64,000 bases of DNA from an uncultured Xylophilus sp. (GCA_913776965.1 CAJYQL010000128.1:1-64000), one strand, 5' to 3'; shown: positions 29,588 through 39,059, counted from the first letter of the stretch. Numbers and translations are program-made. The notes: a model not told the origin generated them from the letters alone.

Positions 29588-30030
29588 AGAGCAAGACCGT
29601 CGCGGCCTGGCTGGCCTTCCTCGGCGGGCCGCTCGGCCTGCACCGGTTCTACCTGCACGGCTTCGGCGACACGGTCGGCTGGCTGCTGCCGCTGCCGACC
29701 GCGCTCGGCGTCTACGGCATCCGCCGCGCGCAGGCGCTCGGCATGGACGACGGCTGGAGCTGGGCGCTGATCCCGGTGCTCGGGCTGACCGTCGCCGGCT
29801 GCGCGCTGGTGGCGATCGTCTACGGCCTGGCCACGCCGGAAAAGTGGAATGCCCGCCACAACCCGGGCGCCGCGCCCGATGCACCGGCCGGGCGCACCCG
29901 CTGGGCCACGGTGTTCGCCATCGTTAGCGCGCTGCTGATCGGTACCGGCGTGCTGATGGCGACGATCGCCTTCAGCTTCCAGCACTACTTCGAATACCAG
30001 ATCGAGGAAGCCCGCAAGATTTCGCAATGA
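29584..30030 (+). CDS. TM2-domain membrane protein
   Basis: A 148-residue inner-membrane protein. The start MKSKTVAAWLAFLGGPLGLHRFYLHGFGD is a TM2-domain signature (GxxGxHRFYxG), with hydrophobic helices near residues 30-65 and 100-125. Function is unknown in the family. The ATG overlaps the acetyltransferase stop by four bases, pointing to coupled translation. Confidence 0.8.
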   Translation: MKSKTVAAWLAFLGGPLGLHRFYLHGFGDTVGWLLPLPTALGVYGIRRAQALGMDDGWSWALIPVLGLTVAGCALVAIVYGLATPEKWNARHNPGAAPDAPAGRTRWATVFAIVSALLIGTGVLMATIAFSFQHYFEYQIEEARKISQ

Positions 30031-30042
30031 AATCGCGAACCG

Positions 30043-30083
30043 GCGCCCGCTGCGGCTGCGCAGCCAGCTACTAAATCGATAGC
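30043..30083 (+). repeat. 41-bp interspersed palindromic element, copy 5
   Basis: GCGC-N10-TGCGC-N5-GCTAC-taaatcg-ATAGC, in the gap between the converging TM2 and Pit stop codons. Confidence 0.85.
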
Positions 30084-30091
30084 AAACCGCT

Positions 30092-31102
30092 TCAGAACAG
30101 CTGCATCGAAATCCAGTAGCCGATGGCCGCCACGAAGGCCGACGCCGGGATCGTCAGCACCCAGGCCCAGACGATGTTGCCCGCCACGCCCCAGCGCACC
30201 GCGCTCGCGCGCTGGGTCGAGCCGACGCCGACGATCGCGCCGGTGATCGTATGGGTGGTCGACACCGGGATGCCGAGCAGCGTCGCGGTGAACAGCGTCA
30301 GCGCCCCGCCCGTCTCGGCGCAGAAGCCGCCGACCGGCTTCAGCTTGGTGATCTTCTGCCCCATCGTCTTCACGATGCGCCAGCCGCCGAACATCGTGCC
30401 CAGCGCGATGGCCGCGTAGCAGCTGACGATCGTCCAGCCGGGCGGCGCCGCATCGCTCGCCGACGCGTAGCCGGTCGCGATCAGCAGCATCCAGATGATG
30501 CCGATCGTCTTCTGCGCGTCGTTGCCGCCGTGGCCGAGGCTGTAGGCGCCGGCCGAGACCAGCTGCATCCGGCGGAACCAGCGGTCCACCCGCGACGGTG
30601 CCGAGCGCCGGAAGATCCAGGCGACCGCCACCATCATCAGCGAGCCGAGCAGGAAGCCCAGCACCGGCGAGACGAAGATGAACAGCACGGTGCGCCAGAT
30701 GCCGGAGGCCACCAGCGCGCCGGTGCCGGCCTTGGCGATCACCGCACCGACGATGCCGCCGATCAGCGCGTGCGACGAGCTGCTCGGAATGCCGTAGTAC
30801 CAGGTGATCAGGTTCCAGGTGATCGCGCCGGTCAGCGCGCCGAACACGACGTGCACATCCACCACGCCCGGATCGGCGATGCCCTTGCCGACCGTCGCCG
30901 CCACGCTCAGGTGGAAGACGAACAGCGCCAGCAGGTTGAAAAACGCGGCGAACACCACCGCCTGGGCGGGCTTGAGCACGCCGGTGGAGACGACGGTGGC
31001 GATCGAGTTCGCCGCGTCGTGGAAGCCGTTCATGAAATCGAAGACGAGCGCGAGCGCGACCAGCGCCACGATCACCCACAACGCGACCTGCGCGGTTGCC
31101 AT
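30092..31102 (-). CDS. Pit-family inorganic phosphate transporter
   Basis: A 336-residue low-affinity phosphate:cation symporter of the PiT family. The duplicated family signature is visible as FDFMNGFHDAANSIATVVSTG near the N-terminus and SLGHGGNDAQKTIGIIWM in the middle, with about ten hydrophobic helices. The gene lies 19 bases after a DUF47/PhoU-like gene, the usual pairing in which the DUF47 protein modulates Pit activity. Confidence 0.95.
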   Translation of the reverse strand: MATAQVALWVIVALVALALVFDFMNGFHDAANSIATVVSTGVLKPAQAVVFAAFFNLLALFVFHLSVAATVGKGIADPGVVDVHVVFGALTGAITWNLITWYYGIPSSSSHALIGGIVGAVIAKAGTGALVASGIWRTVLFIFVSPVLGFLLGSLMMVAVAWIFRRSAPSRVDRWFRRMQLVSAGAYSLGHGGNDAQKTIGIIWMLLIATGYASASDAAPPGWTIVSCYAAIALGTMFGGWRIVKTMGQKITKLKPVGGFCAETGGALTLFTATLLGIPVSTTHTITGAIVGVGSTQRASAVRWGVAGNIVWAWVLTIPASAFVAAIGYWISMQLF

Positions 31103-31121
31103 CGGTGCCAGCTCCCGCGGA

Positions 31122-31769
31122 TCAGGAGTTCTCGAGGACGATGCCCTCGATGTGGTTGGCGACGTCCTCGCACTTGTCGGTGATCGTCTCCAGCAACTCG
31201 TAGATCGCCTTCAGCTTGATCACCTCGCGCACGTCCGGCTCCTCCCGGAACAGCTTGCTCATCGCGGCACGCATCACCCGGTCGGCGTCGGATTCGAGCC
31301 GGTCGATCTCTTCGCAGGTCTTCAAAGCCGCCTCGGCAGTCTTCGGGTCGGCGATCTTGTCGAGGAGGCGCACCGCGTCCTGCAGCCGCTCGCAGCACTT
31401 GACGCTCAGGTCGGTCAGCCGCGCGATCTCTTCGGTCATCGTGCGCACGTCATAGAGCGCCATCGTCTCGGCCGAGTCCTGGATCAGGTCCGCCACGTCG
31501 TCCATCGTGTTGATCAGCGAATGGATCTGCTCGCGGTCGATCGGCGTGATGAAGGTCTTGTGGATCGCGCGGTTGACGTCCTGGGTGACCCGGTCGGCGG
31601 CGCGTTCGGCGTCGTCGACCTCCTGGTTGTACTTCTGCCGCAGGTGCACGTCGTTGTAGTTCGCGACCAGCCGAGAGAACGCATGGGCGGCTTCCACGAT
31701 GCGGGCCGCATGCTGGTTGAACATCTCGAAAAAGTTGCCCTCGCGCGGCAGCAGCTTGCCAAACAGCAT
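31122..31769 (-). CDS. DUF47 (PhoU-like) Pit accessory protein
   Basis: A 215-residue all-helical PhoU-related protein. It starts MLFGKLLPREGNFFEMFNQHAARIVEAA, continues with VDDAERAADRVTQDVNRAIHKTFITPIDREQIHSLINTMDDVADLI (the DUF47 core with its acidic metal-binding residues), and ends in NHIEGIVLENS. Co-transcribed with the Pit gene. Start at 31769; an ATG at 31877 would add an unconserved head. Confidence 0.93.
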   Translation of the reverse strand: MLFGKLLPREGNFFEMFNQHAARIVEAAHAFSRLVANYNDVHLRQKYNQEVDDAERAADRVTQDVNRAIHKTFITPIDREQIHSLINTMDDVADLIQDSAETMALYDVRTMTEEIARLTDLSVKCCERLQDAVRLLDKIADPKTAEAALKTCEEIDRLESDADRVMRAAMSKLFREEPDVREVIKLKAIYELLETITDKCEDVANHIEGIVLENS

Positions 31770-31973
31770 GGCGTCTCCAGGAAAGATGACAGGAATATGT
31801 CGTTTTTGTGAAAGGCGGGAGTGTAGCCGTCGCCCCCGCCGGTCCGTTTCCGGCGACGAGGGGCGACATGGGCGCATCTCCTACAAGCGCGCGCTCACTT
31901 TCGTACAGCGTCGGCGCCGGAAGGCGTGCACCATCGTGGGTCTTTCCGTGTCGCCTCTCTCCAAGGACTCACC

Positions 31974-32591
31974 ATGAACGCATCTCTCGCCCGTCTGGCT
32001 CTGGCCGCCGCCGTCTTCGCCTGTGGCGCCGCCTCTGCCCAGACGGTCGCCGGCCAGCCGTACAACCGCGCCGCCGCAGACCGCACCTCCTACATCCCCT
32101 ACACCACCAACGGCTACGTCGGCGCTGCGATCGGCCAGTCGAAGTACGACCTGTCGTCGGGCATCGGCAACTTCCGTTTCGACGACACCGACACCGCTGG
32201 CAAGATCTACGGCGGCGGCCGGTTCAACCAGAACTTCGGCCTCGAGATCGGCTACGTCAACATGGGTCGCGCCGACCGCGCCGGCGGCCGCACCAAGGCG
32301 CAGGGTATCGACCTGGCCGTCGTCGGCCGCGCACCGCTGGGCGACCGCTTCGACGTGTTCGGCAAGCTGGGCACGACCTACGGCTGGACGCGTACCTCGT
32401 CCGTCGCCGGCAGCGGCGTGCAGGGCGGCAAGGACAACGGTTTCGGCGTGCTGTACGGCGTGGGCGCCAGCTACTACTTCACCCCGCAGCTGGCCGGCGT
32501 GATCGAGGTGGAGAGCCGCGACTTCCACTTCGCAGGCACCGGCCGCGATTCCGTGCGGGCCACGACCGTGGGCCTCCGCTACAACTACTGA
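31974..32591 (+). CDS. OmpA-like/porin-family outer membrane beta-barrel protein
   Basis: A 205-residue secreted protein. A signal peptide ends near ACGAASAQ (residue ~23). The mature chain alternates Gly/aromatic strands (GYVGAAIGQSKYDL, LEIGYVNMG, FGVLYGVGASYYF) and ends in VGLRYNY, the aromatic-terminal signal of an outer-membrane barrel with about eight strands. The role is unknown; such barrels are often small adhesins or structural proteins. Start MNASLARLAL at 31974. Confidence 0.85.
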   Translation: MNASLARLALAAAVFACGAASAQTVAGQPYNRAAADRTSYIPYTTNGYVGAAIGQSKYDLSSGIGNFRFDDTDTAGKIYGGGRFNQNFGLEIGYVNMGRADRAGGRTKAQGIDLAVVGRAPLGDRFDVFGKLGTTYGWTRTSSVAGSGVQGGKDNGFGVLYGVGASYYFTPQLAGVIEVESRDFHFAGTGRDSVRATTVGLRYNY

Positions 32592-32620
32592 TCGGCCGCG
32601 GGGGCGGCCGCCGGCGGCGT

Positions 32621-33382
32621 CTATTCGCCCAGGTAGGCCGCCCGCACCTTGGGGTCGTCCAGCATCGCGCGGGGCTCCCCGGCCATGGTGATGGTGCCGG
32701 ACTCCATCACGTAGGCCCGGTCCGCGATCTGCAGCGCACGGCTGGCGTTCTGCTCGACCAGCAGCACCGTCATGCCGTCGGCCGACACGTCGCGCACCAC
32801 CTCGAAAATCTTGTCGACCATGATCGGCGACAGTCCCATCGAAGGTTCGTCCAGCAGCAGCACGCGGGGCCGGCTCATCAGCGCACGGCCCATCGCCAGC
32901 ATCTGCTGCTCGCCGCCGCTCATCGTGCCGGCGAGCTGGTTGCGGCGCTCCTTCAGCCGCGGGAACAGGCCGAACATCCGGTCGATGTCCGATGCGATGC
33001 CGGCCCGGTCGGTGCGGGTGTAGGCCCCCATCTGCAGGTTCTCGGTGATCGTCATGTGGGCGAACACGCCCCGGCCCTCCGGCACCATCGCCAGGCCCTG
33101 GCGGACCAGATCCCAGGCGCCCTGACCGGCGATGCTGCGGCCGAGGTACTCCACCGATCCGTCGAGCAGCGGCAGCGTGCCGGTGATCGCCTTCATGGTG
33201 GTGGTCTTGCCGGCGCCATTGGAGCCGATCAGCGACACCAGCTCGCCCTCGCGCACCTCGAAATCGATGCCCTTGACCGCCCGGATGCCGCCGTAGGCGA
33301 CCTTCAGGCCGCGGACCTGCAGTAGCACGCTGCCGGCGGTTTTCGCGCCCTGCGCGGCGGGGTGTGTGGTGGTGGCATTCAT
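32621..33382 (-). CDS. livF: Branched-chain amino acid ABC transporter ATP-binding protein LivF
   Basis: A 253-residue ABC ATPase. Walker A is GSNGAGKTT near residue 53, the signature is GTMSGGEQQMLAMGRALM, and Walker B is VLLLDEPSMGL. The AYVMESGTITMAGEP ending is typical of LivF. Last gene of livHMGF, one base after livG. The operon lacks its periplasmic binding protein, so its real substrate class (branched-chain amino acid, amide or other) is uncertain. Confidence 0.95.
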   Translation of the reverse strand: MNATTTHPAAQGAKTAGSVLLQVRGLKVAYGGIRAVKGIDFEVREGELVSLIGSNGAGKTTTMKAITGTLPLLDGSVEYLGRSIAGQGAWDLVRQGLAMVPEGRGVFAHMTITENLQMGAYTRTDRAGIASDIDRMFGLFPRLKERRNQLAGTMSGGEQQMLAMGRALMSRPRVLLLDEPSMGLSPIMVDKIFEVVRDVSADGMTVLLVEQNASRALQIADRAYVMESGTITMAGEPRAMLDDPKVRAAYLGE

Positions 33383-33383
33383 C

Positions 33384-34187
33384 TCAGTGCGCTCCCGTCC
33401 CGAGGTAGGCCTCGATCACCTTCTCGTGCGACTGCACCTGGGCCGGCGTTCCCTCGGCGATCTGCTTGCCGTAGTCGAGCACGGTGACCCGGTCGCACAG
33501 GCCCATCACCAGCTTCACGTCGTGCTCGATCAGCAGCACCGTGCGGCCGTCCTGGCGGATGCGGTCGATCAGCTCACGCAGCTGGACCTTTTCGGTCGCG
33601 TTCATGCCGGCCGCCGGCTCGTCGAGCGCGATCAGCTGCGGGTCGGTGGCGAGCGCCCGGGCGATCTCCAGCCGGCGCTGGTCGCCGTACGACAGCGTGC
33701 GGGCCTTGTAGTCGGCATACCGGCCGATGCCGACATAGTCGAGCAGTTCGCGGGCGCGCTCGCGGATCGCGGCCTCTTCCGCACGGAAGGCTCGGGTGCG
33801 CAGCACCGCGCCCCACAGGCCGGAGCGGGTGCGCACATGGCGGCCGACCATCACGTTCTCCAGCGCCGTCATCTCGGCGAACAGGCGGATGTTCTGGAAG
33901 GTGCGGGCGATGCCCGCGCGCGCCACCTGGTGGACCGCCGTCGGCTGGTAGGGCTGGCCGCCCAGCAGGAAGCTGCCGCTGTCGGGCGTGTAAAGGCCGG
34001 TGATCACGTTGAAGAAGGTGGTTTTGCCCGCACCGTTCGGGCCGATCAGTCCATAGACCTGCCCGCGTCCGATGGTCAAGCCGACATCCGACAGGGCCTG
34101 CAGGCCGCCGAAGCGTTTCGAGATGCCGGCAACCTGCAGCACGGCGCCGTCGGCCGCTGCAGCCGGAACGTCGATGGCGCCGCTCAT
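33384..34187 (-). CDS. livG: Branched-chain amino acid ABC transporter ATP-binding protein LivG
   Basis: A 267-residue ABC ATPase with Walker A GPNGAGKTTFFN near residue 49, the LivG-specific ARTFQNIRLFAEMTALENVMVG, signature LSYGDQRRLEIARAL and Walker B LIALDEPAAGMN. It overlaps livM by four bases. Start MSGAIDVPAAA at 34187 is normal. Confidence 0.95.
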   Translation of the reverse strand: MSGAIDVPAAAADGAVLQVAGISKRFGGLQALSDVGLTIGRGQVYGLIGPNGAGKTTFFNVITGLYTPDSGSFLLGGQPYQPTAVHQVARAGIARTFQNIRLFAEMTALENVMVGRHVRTRSGLWGAVLRTRAFRAEEAAIRERARELLDYVGIGRYADYKARTLSYGDQRRLEIARALATDPQLIALDEPAAGMNATEKVQLRELIDRIRQDGRTVLLIEHDVKLVMGLCDRVTVLDYGKQIAEGTPAQVQSHEKVIEAYLGTGAH

Positions 34188-35281
34188 GCCTTGGCTCCCA
34201 GCGTCTTGCCGTGGTCCGGCGTGGGCCAGAGACCGCGCGGGCGCAGCAGCATCACCGCGATCATCGCCACCGCGATCAGCAGTTGCCGCAGGATCGACGC
34301 GTCGAGCCGGCCGTCGGTCATCTGCTGCAGCGGGCCCGCCACATAGCGCAGCACTTCCGGCAGCGCCGCCAGCAGCACCGCGCCGAGCACCACGCCCGGC
34401 AGATGGCCGATGCCGCCGAGCACCACCATCGCGACGATCATCACCGACTCGGTCAGGCTGAACGATTCCGGGGAGACGAACCCCTGGAAGGCCGCGAACA
34501 TCGCGCCCGCGACGCCGCCGAAGCTGGCGCCCATGCCGAAGGCCAGCAGTTTCATGTTGCGGGTGTTGATGCCCATCGCCTTCGCGGCGATCTCGTCCTC
34601 GCGGATCGCCATCCAGGCGCGGCCGATGCGCGAGTCCGCCAGCCGCGCGCAGATCACGATGCTCACGATCACCAGCGCCAGGAACAGGTAATAGTAGAGC
34701 GTGACCGAGGAGATGTCGTAGTCGCCGATCGACAGCCGCTTGCCGAGGTCGAGCCCCAGGATGCGGATCGAGTCGATCTGGCCCAGCCCCTTCGGCCCGT
34801 TGGTCAGGTTGATCGGGTGGTCGAGGTTGTTCAGGAAGATCCGCACGATCTCGCCGAAGCCGAGCGTGACGATCGCCAGGTAGTCGCCGCGCAGCTTGAG
34901 CGTGGGTGCGCCCAGCAGTGCCCCGGCGATCGCGGCCAGGATCGCCGCCAGCGGAATCACCAGCCAGAGCGAGGTATGCAGCCCGTCGGGGAAGCGTTCG
35001 GCAAAGGCGGGGAACGTATCGGCCAGGTGCGGCGACGCGAGCAGGCCGAACAGGTAGGCCCCGACCGCGTAGAACGCGACGTAGCCGAGGTCCAGCAGGC
35101 CGGCATAGCCCACCACGATGTTGAGGCCAAGGGCCAGCAGCACGTAGAGCAGCGCGAGGTCGGCGATGCGGACCCAGGCGTTGCCGAAATACTGCAGCCC
35201 GTGCGGCAGGATCAGCAGGACGACGGCGCCGATCACGTACCACGCGAGCGGAATCCGGCCCTTGTCTTGGAAAGAAAACAT
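34184..35281 (-). CDS. livM: Branched-chain amino acid ABC transporter permease LivM
   Basis: A 365-residue permease of the LivM type with about ten hydrophobic segments. It shows the family loop GAPTLKLRGDYLAIVTLGFGEIVRI and AFGMGASFGGVAGAMFAAFQGFVSPESF. Start MFSFQDKGRIPLAWY at 35281; the ATG at 35323 is unlikely. Its stop overlaps the livG start, and livH lies 22 bases upstream. Confidence 0.95.
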   Translation of the reverse strand: MFSFQDKGRIPLAWYVIGAVVLLILPHGLQYFGNAWVRIADLALLYVLLALGLNIVVGYAGLLDLGYVAFYAVGAYLFGLLASPHLADTFPAFAERFPDGLHTSLWLVIPLAAILAAIAGALLGAPTLKLRGDYLAIVTLGFGEIVRIFLNNLDHPINLTNGPKGLGQIDSIRILGLDLGKRLSIGDYDISSVTLYYYLFLALVIVSIVICARLADSRIGRAWMAIREDEIAAKAMGINTRNMKLLAFGMGASFGGVAGAMFAAFQGFVSPESFSLTESVMIVAMVVLGGIGHLPGVVLGAVLLAALPEVLRYVAGPLQQMTDGRLDASILRQLLIAVAMIAVMLLRPRGLWPTPDHGKTLGAKA

Positions 35282-35303
35282 GGCGATGGTCCTTCGATGA
35301 GGG

Positions 35304-36233
35304 TCAGGCGCGGTCCGCGACACGTTCGCCGAGCAGGCCCGAGGGCCGCAGCGTCAGCACCACGATCAGCACGACGAAGGCGAAGATGTCGGTGTAGTGG
35401 CTGCCCAGCACGCCGCCGGTGAGCGCGCCGATGTACCCCGAACCGATCGACTCGATCAACCCAAGCAGAATGCCGCCGAGCACCGCTCCGCCCAGGTTGC
35501 CGATGCCGCCGAAGACCGCCGCGGTGAACGCCTTGAGGCCCGGCAGGAAACCCATGGTGTGCTGCGCCGTGCCGTAGTTGGCGGCGTACATCACGCCGGC
35601 GATGGCGGCCAGCACTGCGCCGATGATGAAGGTGGCCGAGATGACCATGTCGGGCTTGACGCCCATCAGCGCCGCGACGCGCGGGTTCTCGGCGGTGGCG
35701 CGCATCGCGCGGCCTAGCCGGGTGAAGTTGACCAGCCACATCAGCACCGCGAGCGACACCGCGGTCAGCCCGAGGATCAGGATCTGCGTCGGCGTGATGA
35801 CCGCGCCGCCCAGGTGGATCGGCGCGCTCGGCAGCAGTGTCGGATAGACCTTGTAGTTCGGCTTCCAGATGATCATCGCCAGCGTCTGCAGCAGGATCGA
35901 CATGCCGATCGCGGTGATCAGCGGCGCGAGCTTCGGTGCGTTGCGCAGCGGGCGGTAGGCGACCTTCTCGATGGTGAAGTTGAGCGCCGCGGCGACGACG
36001 CAGGCGATCAGCAGCGCGATCAGCAGGATCAGCCAGCCGGGCGTGCCGGGCATGCTGTCCTGCATCACGCCGATGATGGTCCAGCTGGTGAGGGCGCCGA
36101 TCATCAGCACCTCGCCGTGGGCGAAATTGATCAGGTTGATGATGCCGTACACCATGGTGTAGCCGAGGGCCACCAGGGCGTACATGCTGCCGAGCACCAG
36201 CCCGTTGATCACCTGCTGCAGCAGTATGTCCAT
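35304..36233 (-). CDS. livH: Branched-chain amino acid ABC transporter permease LivH
   Basis: A 309-residue permease starting MDILLQQVINGLVLGSMYALVALGYTMVYGIINLINFAHGE, the canonical LivH N-terminus. The conserved RATAENPRVAALMGV cytoplasmic loop is also present. First gene of livHMGF. The promoter is not clear: a TACAAT box lies at 36376-36381, but a terminator-like hairpin lies between it and the gene. Confidence 0.95.
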   Translation of the reverse strand: MDILLQQVINGLVLGSMYALVALGYTMVYGIINLINFAHGEVLMIGALTSWTIIGVMQDSMPGTPGWLILLIALLIACVVAAALNFTIEKVAYRPLRNAPKLAPLITAIGMSILLQTLAMIIWKPNYKVYPTLLPSAPIHLGGAVITPTQILILGLTAVSLAVLMWLVNFTRLGRAMRATAENPRVAALMGVKPDMVISATFIIGAVLAAIAGVMYAANYGTAQHTMGFLPGLKAFTAAVFGGIGNLGGAVLGGILLGLIESIGSGYIGALTGGVLGSHYTDIFAFVVLIVVLTLRPSGLLGERVADRA

Positions 36234-36334
36234 AGATCGCGTCTTTCGTGGTTCTGTCGTCCCGCCGGACCGGGCGGCTCCGGGGGTATGCGCCGGCGCG
36301 CCGACGCGCGAAGCAGAGGCGCCGAAGGTCTAGC

Positions 36335-36367
36335 AAAAACCCCGCCAGACGGCTGCATCGCGGCGGG
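36335..36367 (-). terminator. Terminator between rarA and livH
   Basis: On the minus strand CCCGCC...GGCGGG with a 15-base loop is followed by GTTTTTG. It can end rarA transcription. Alternatively it acts as an attenuator of a livH transcript if the TACAAT box at 36376-36381 is a promoter. Confidence 0.6.
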
Positions 36368-36446
36368 TCCGCTGCATTGTAGGCAGGCGGTTTTGGGCAG
36401 CGGCGAACGCTCGCCCGGGGTTTTCCCTCGCCGGGTCGCGCAGGGC

Positions 36447-37751
36447 TCAGCCCTCGCCGGCCTCCGCGTCCCGCTGCCGCAGTTGCGCCAGCTTCTCCGC
36501 GATCTTCACCTCCAGGCCGCGCGGCACCGGGCGGTACCAGCCGGGTTCGGCCATGTCGTCGGGCAGGTAACGCTCGCCGGCGGCATAGGCGTCGGGCTCG
36601 TCGTGCGCGTAGCGGTAGGCACGACCGTGACCGAGCTCCTTCATCAGCTTCGTCGGCGCATTGCGCAGGTGCACCGGCACCTCGCGCGACTTGTCCTTAC
36701 GCACGAACGCGCGTGCGGCGTTGTAGGCGTTGTAGCCGGCATTGCTCTTGGGCGCGACCGCCAGGTAGACCACCGCCTGCGCGAGCGCCAGCTCGCCCTC
36801 GGGCGAGCCGAGGCGCTCGAACGTGGTGGCCGCATCGTTGGCGATCTGCATGGCCCGGGGGTCGGCGAGGCCGATGTCCTCCCACGCCATGCGCACGATG
36901 CGGCGCGACAGGTACTTCGCGTCCGCGCCGCCGTCGAGCATGCGCGTCAGCCAGTACAGCGCCGCATCGGGATGGGAGCCGCGCACCGACTTGTGCAGCG
37001 CGGAGATCTGATCGTAGAAGTGATCGCCGCCCTTGTCGAAGCGGCGGGCATTGAGGGTCAGCGCCTGTTCGAGGAAGGCGGCGTCGATCGTCTCCACACC
37101 GGCAGCGCGGGCCGCGGTGTCGGCCTGCTCGAGTAGGTTGAGCAGCCGTCGGGCGTCGCCGTCGGCGTAGCCGACCAGCGTGGCGACGGCGGCATCGTCC
37201 AGGCGCAGATGGGTGAGCACCGTGGCCTGCGCCCGCGCCACGAGCTGCCGCAGCTCGTCGTCGGTGAGCGCCTGCAGCACATAGACCTGGGCACGCGACA
37301 GCAGCGCCGAATTCACCTCAAAAGAAGGGTTTTCGGTGGTCGCCCCGATGAAGGTCACCAGGCCGGATTCGACGTACGGCAGCAGGCCGTCCTGCTGGCT
37401 CTTGTTGAACCGGTGGATCTCGTCGACGAACAGGATGGTGCGGCGGCCCTGCGCCAAGTGGTGCTGGGCCTGCTCCATCGACGCCCGGATCTCCTTGACG
37501 CCCGAGAACACCGCCGACAGCGCGATGAACTCATAGCCGAAGGCCTGCGCAGTGAGCCGCGCGAGCGTGGTCTTGCCGACGCCGGGCGGGCCCCACAGGA
37601 TCATCGAATGCGGCTTGCCCGATTCGAACGCCAGCCGCAGCGGCCGGCCCGGGCCGATCAGGTGCGACTGGCCGATCACCTCGTCGAGCCGCGTGGGCCG
37701 CAGGGCCTCGGCCAGCGGAGGGGTGGGGGCGGTGTCGAACAGGCCGGTCAT
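36447..37751 (-). CDS. rarA: Replication-associated recombination protein A (RarA/MgsA)
   Basis: A 434-residue AAA+ ATPase of the clamp-loader-like RarA family, acting at stalled forks. Walker A is GPPGVGKTTLARL near residue 47, Walker B is ILFVDEIHRFNKSQQD, and the sensor region is TFIGATTENPSFEVNSALLSRAQVY. The C-terminal tetramerisation region includes GSHPDAALYWLTRMLDGGADAKYLSRRIVRMAWEDIGLADP. Start MTGLFDTAPTPPLAEALRP at 37751. It is divergent from wecB. Confidence 0.96.
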   Translation of the reverse strand: MTGLFDTAPTPPLAEALRPTRLDEVIGQSHLIGPGRPLRLAFESGKPHSMILWGPPGVGKTTLARLTAQAFGYEFIALSAVFSGVKEIRASMEQAQHHLAQGRRTILFVDEIHRFNKSQQDGLLPYVESGLVTFIGATTENPSFEVNSALLSRAQVYVLQALTDDELRQLVARAQATVLTHLRLDDAAVATLVGYADGDARRLLNLLEQADTAARAAGVETIDAAFLEQALTLNARRFDKGGDHFYDQISALHKSVRGSHPDAALYWLTRMLDGGADAKYLSRRIVRMAWEDIGLADPRAMQIANDAATTFERLGSPEGELALAQAVVYLAVAPKSNAGYNAYNAARAFVRKDKSREVPVHLRNAPTKLMKELGHGRAYRYAHDEPDAYAAGERYLPDDMAEPGWYRPVPRGLEVKIAEKLAQLRQRDAEAGEG

Positions 37752-37867
37752 GAAGGCAGTATCGCCCGGGAGCGCCGCACAGACGGGCTCGCCGATAATG
37801 CCCCGCTGCCGTGCCGGCGCCATGGACGTGTCGCCAGGGCCGACAGACCGGACACATTCACCACTCC

Positions 37868-39016
37868 ATGAAGAAGAAAATCGCCGTCATCGTGGGCACG
37901 CGCCCCGAAGCCATCAAGATGGCCCCGGTCATCCACCGCCTGCAGGCCTCGTCCGTCTTCGACTGCATCGTGGTGGCCACCGCCCAGCACCGGCAGATGC
38001 TCGACCAGGTTCTGCGCATCTTCGGCATCGTGCCGGACCACGATCTGGACATCATGCAGCCGGACCAGACGCTGGCCGGCCTGACCGCCCGGCTGCTGGC
38101 GGGCCTGGACCGGGTGTTCCGGGATGTCCAGCCCGACGCGGTGCTGGTGCAGGGCGATACGACGAGCGTGATGGCGGCGTCCCTCGCCGCGGCCTACCTA
38201 AATATCCCGGTCGGCCATGTGGAGGCCGGACTGCGGACCGGCGACATGCGCAACCCGTTCCCGGAAGAGCTCAACCGGGTGATGACGGCACGCATGGCGC
38301 GCTGGCATTTCGCCCCCACCACCACGGCCCGCGACCATTTGCTGCGCGAGGGTGTGCCGCCTTCGGCGGTGGAGGTGACCGGCAACACCGTGATCGACGC
38401 CCTGCTGCAGGCGCGCCGCCATCCCGACAAGCCGGTGGCGGCCTCCGCCCCCGGCCGCCGCACGATCCTGGTCACGACCCACCGCCGCGAGAACTTCGGC
38501 GAGCCGCTGCAGCAGGTGTGCACCGCCCTGCTCCGCCTGCTCGACAGCCATCCGGACGTGGACATCGTCTTTCCCGTCCATCCGAACCCGAACGTGGTGC
38601 AGGTCGTCCAGGCCCGGCTGGCCGGCCATCCGCGCATCCGCCTGTGTGCGCCGCTCGAATACCTGGACTTCGTTGCGGCGATGGAAAACGCCCACCTGAT
38701 CCTCAGCGATTCGGGCGGTGTGCAGGAAGAGGCCCCGGCGCTGGCGCGGCCGGTGCTGGTGCTACGCGAAGAAACCGAACGCCCGGAAGCCGTCCAGGCC
38801 GGCGTGGTCGAACTGGTCGGCACCGATGCCGACCGGATCGTGGCGCGCGCGCGGCGTCTGCTGGACGATCCGCAGGCGTACCGTGCGATGGCGCAAGGCA
38901 GTTCGCCCTACGGCGACGGCCATGCAGCCGCGCGGATCGAGCGGGTGCTGCTGCAGGCTTTCGCGCCGACGGACGCTGCCGATGCATCACTGCCCATTCC
39001 GGCGCTGGCGGCCTGA
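37868..39016 (+). CDS. wecB: UDP-N-acetylglucosamine 2-epimerase (non-hydrolysing)
   Basis: A 382-residue epimerase converting UDP-GlcNAc to UDP-ManNAc for surface polysaccharide. It has MKKKIAVIVGTRPEAIKMAPVI, the VQGDTTSVMAASLAAAY segment, VEAGLRTGDMRNPFPEELNRVM and SGGVQEEAPALARPVLVLREETERPE. Start at 37868; the upstream ATG gives an unrelated leader. It stands alone between rarA and lolA, away from any capsule or enterobacterial-antigen cluster. A GATAAT sequence around 37793 is a possible -10 box. Confidence 0.95.
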   Translation: MKKKIAVIVGTRPEAIKMAPVIHRLQASSVFDCIVVATAQHRQMLDQVLRIFGIVPDHDLDIMQPDQTLAGLTARLLAGLDRVFRDVQPDAVLVQGDTTSVMAASLAAAYLNIPVGHVEAGLRTGDMRNPFPEELNRVMTARMARWHFAPTTTARDHLLREGVPPSAVEVTGNTVIDALLQARRHPDKPVAASAPGRRTILVTTHRRENFGEPLQQVCTALLRLLDSHPDVDIVFPVHPNPNVVQVVQARLAGHPRIRLCAPLEYLDFVAAMENAHLILSDSGGVQEEAPALARPVLVLREETERPEAVQAGVVELVGTDADRIVARARRLLDDPQAYRAMAQGSSPYGDGHAAARIERVLLQAFAPTDAADASLPIPALAA

Positions 39017-39027
39017 ACGCCCCACCT

Positions 39028-39052
39028 CGCCGAGGACGACGCATCCTCGGCG
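39028..39052. terminator. Hairpin at convergent wecB/lolA ends
   Basis: A 9-bp stem CGCCGAGGA with TCCTCGGCG and a 7-base loop in the 43-base gap between the two stop codons. No T-run, so termination is only likely by position. Confidence 0.45.
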
Positions 39053-39059
39053 GACGAAC

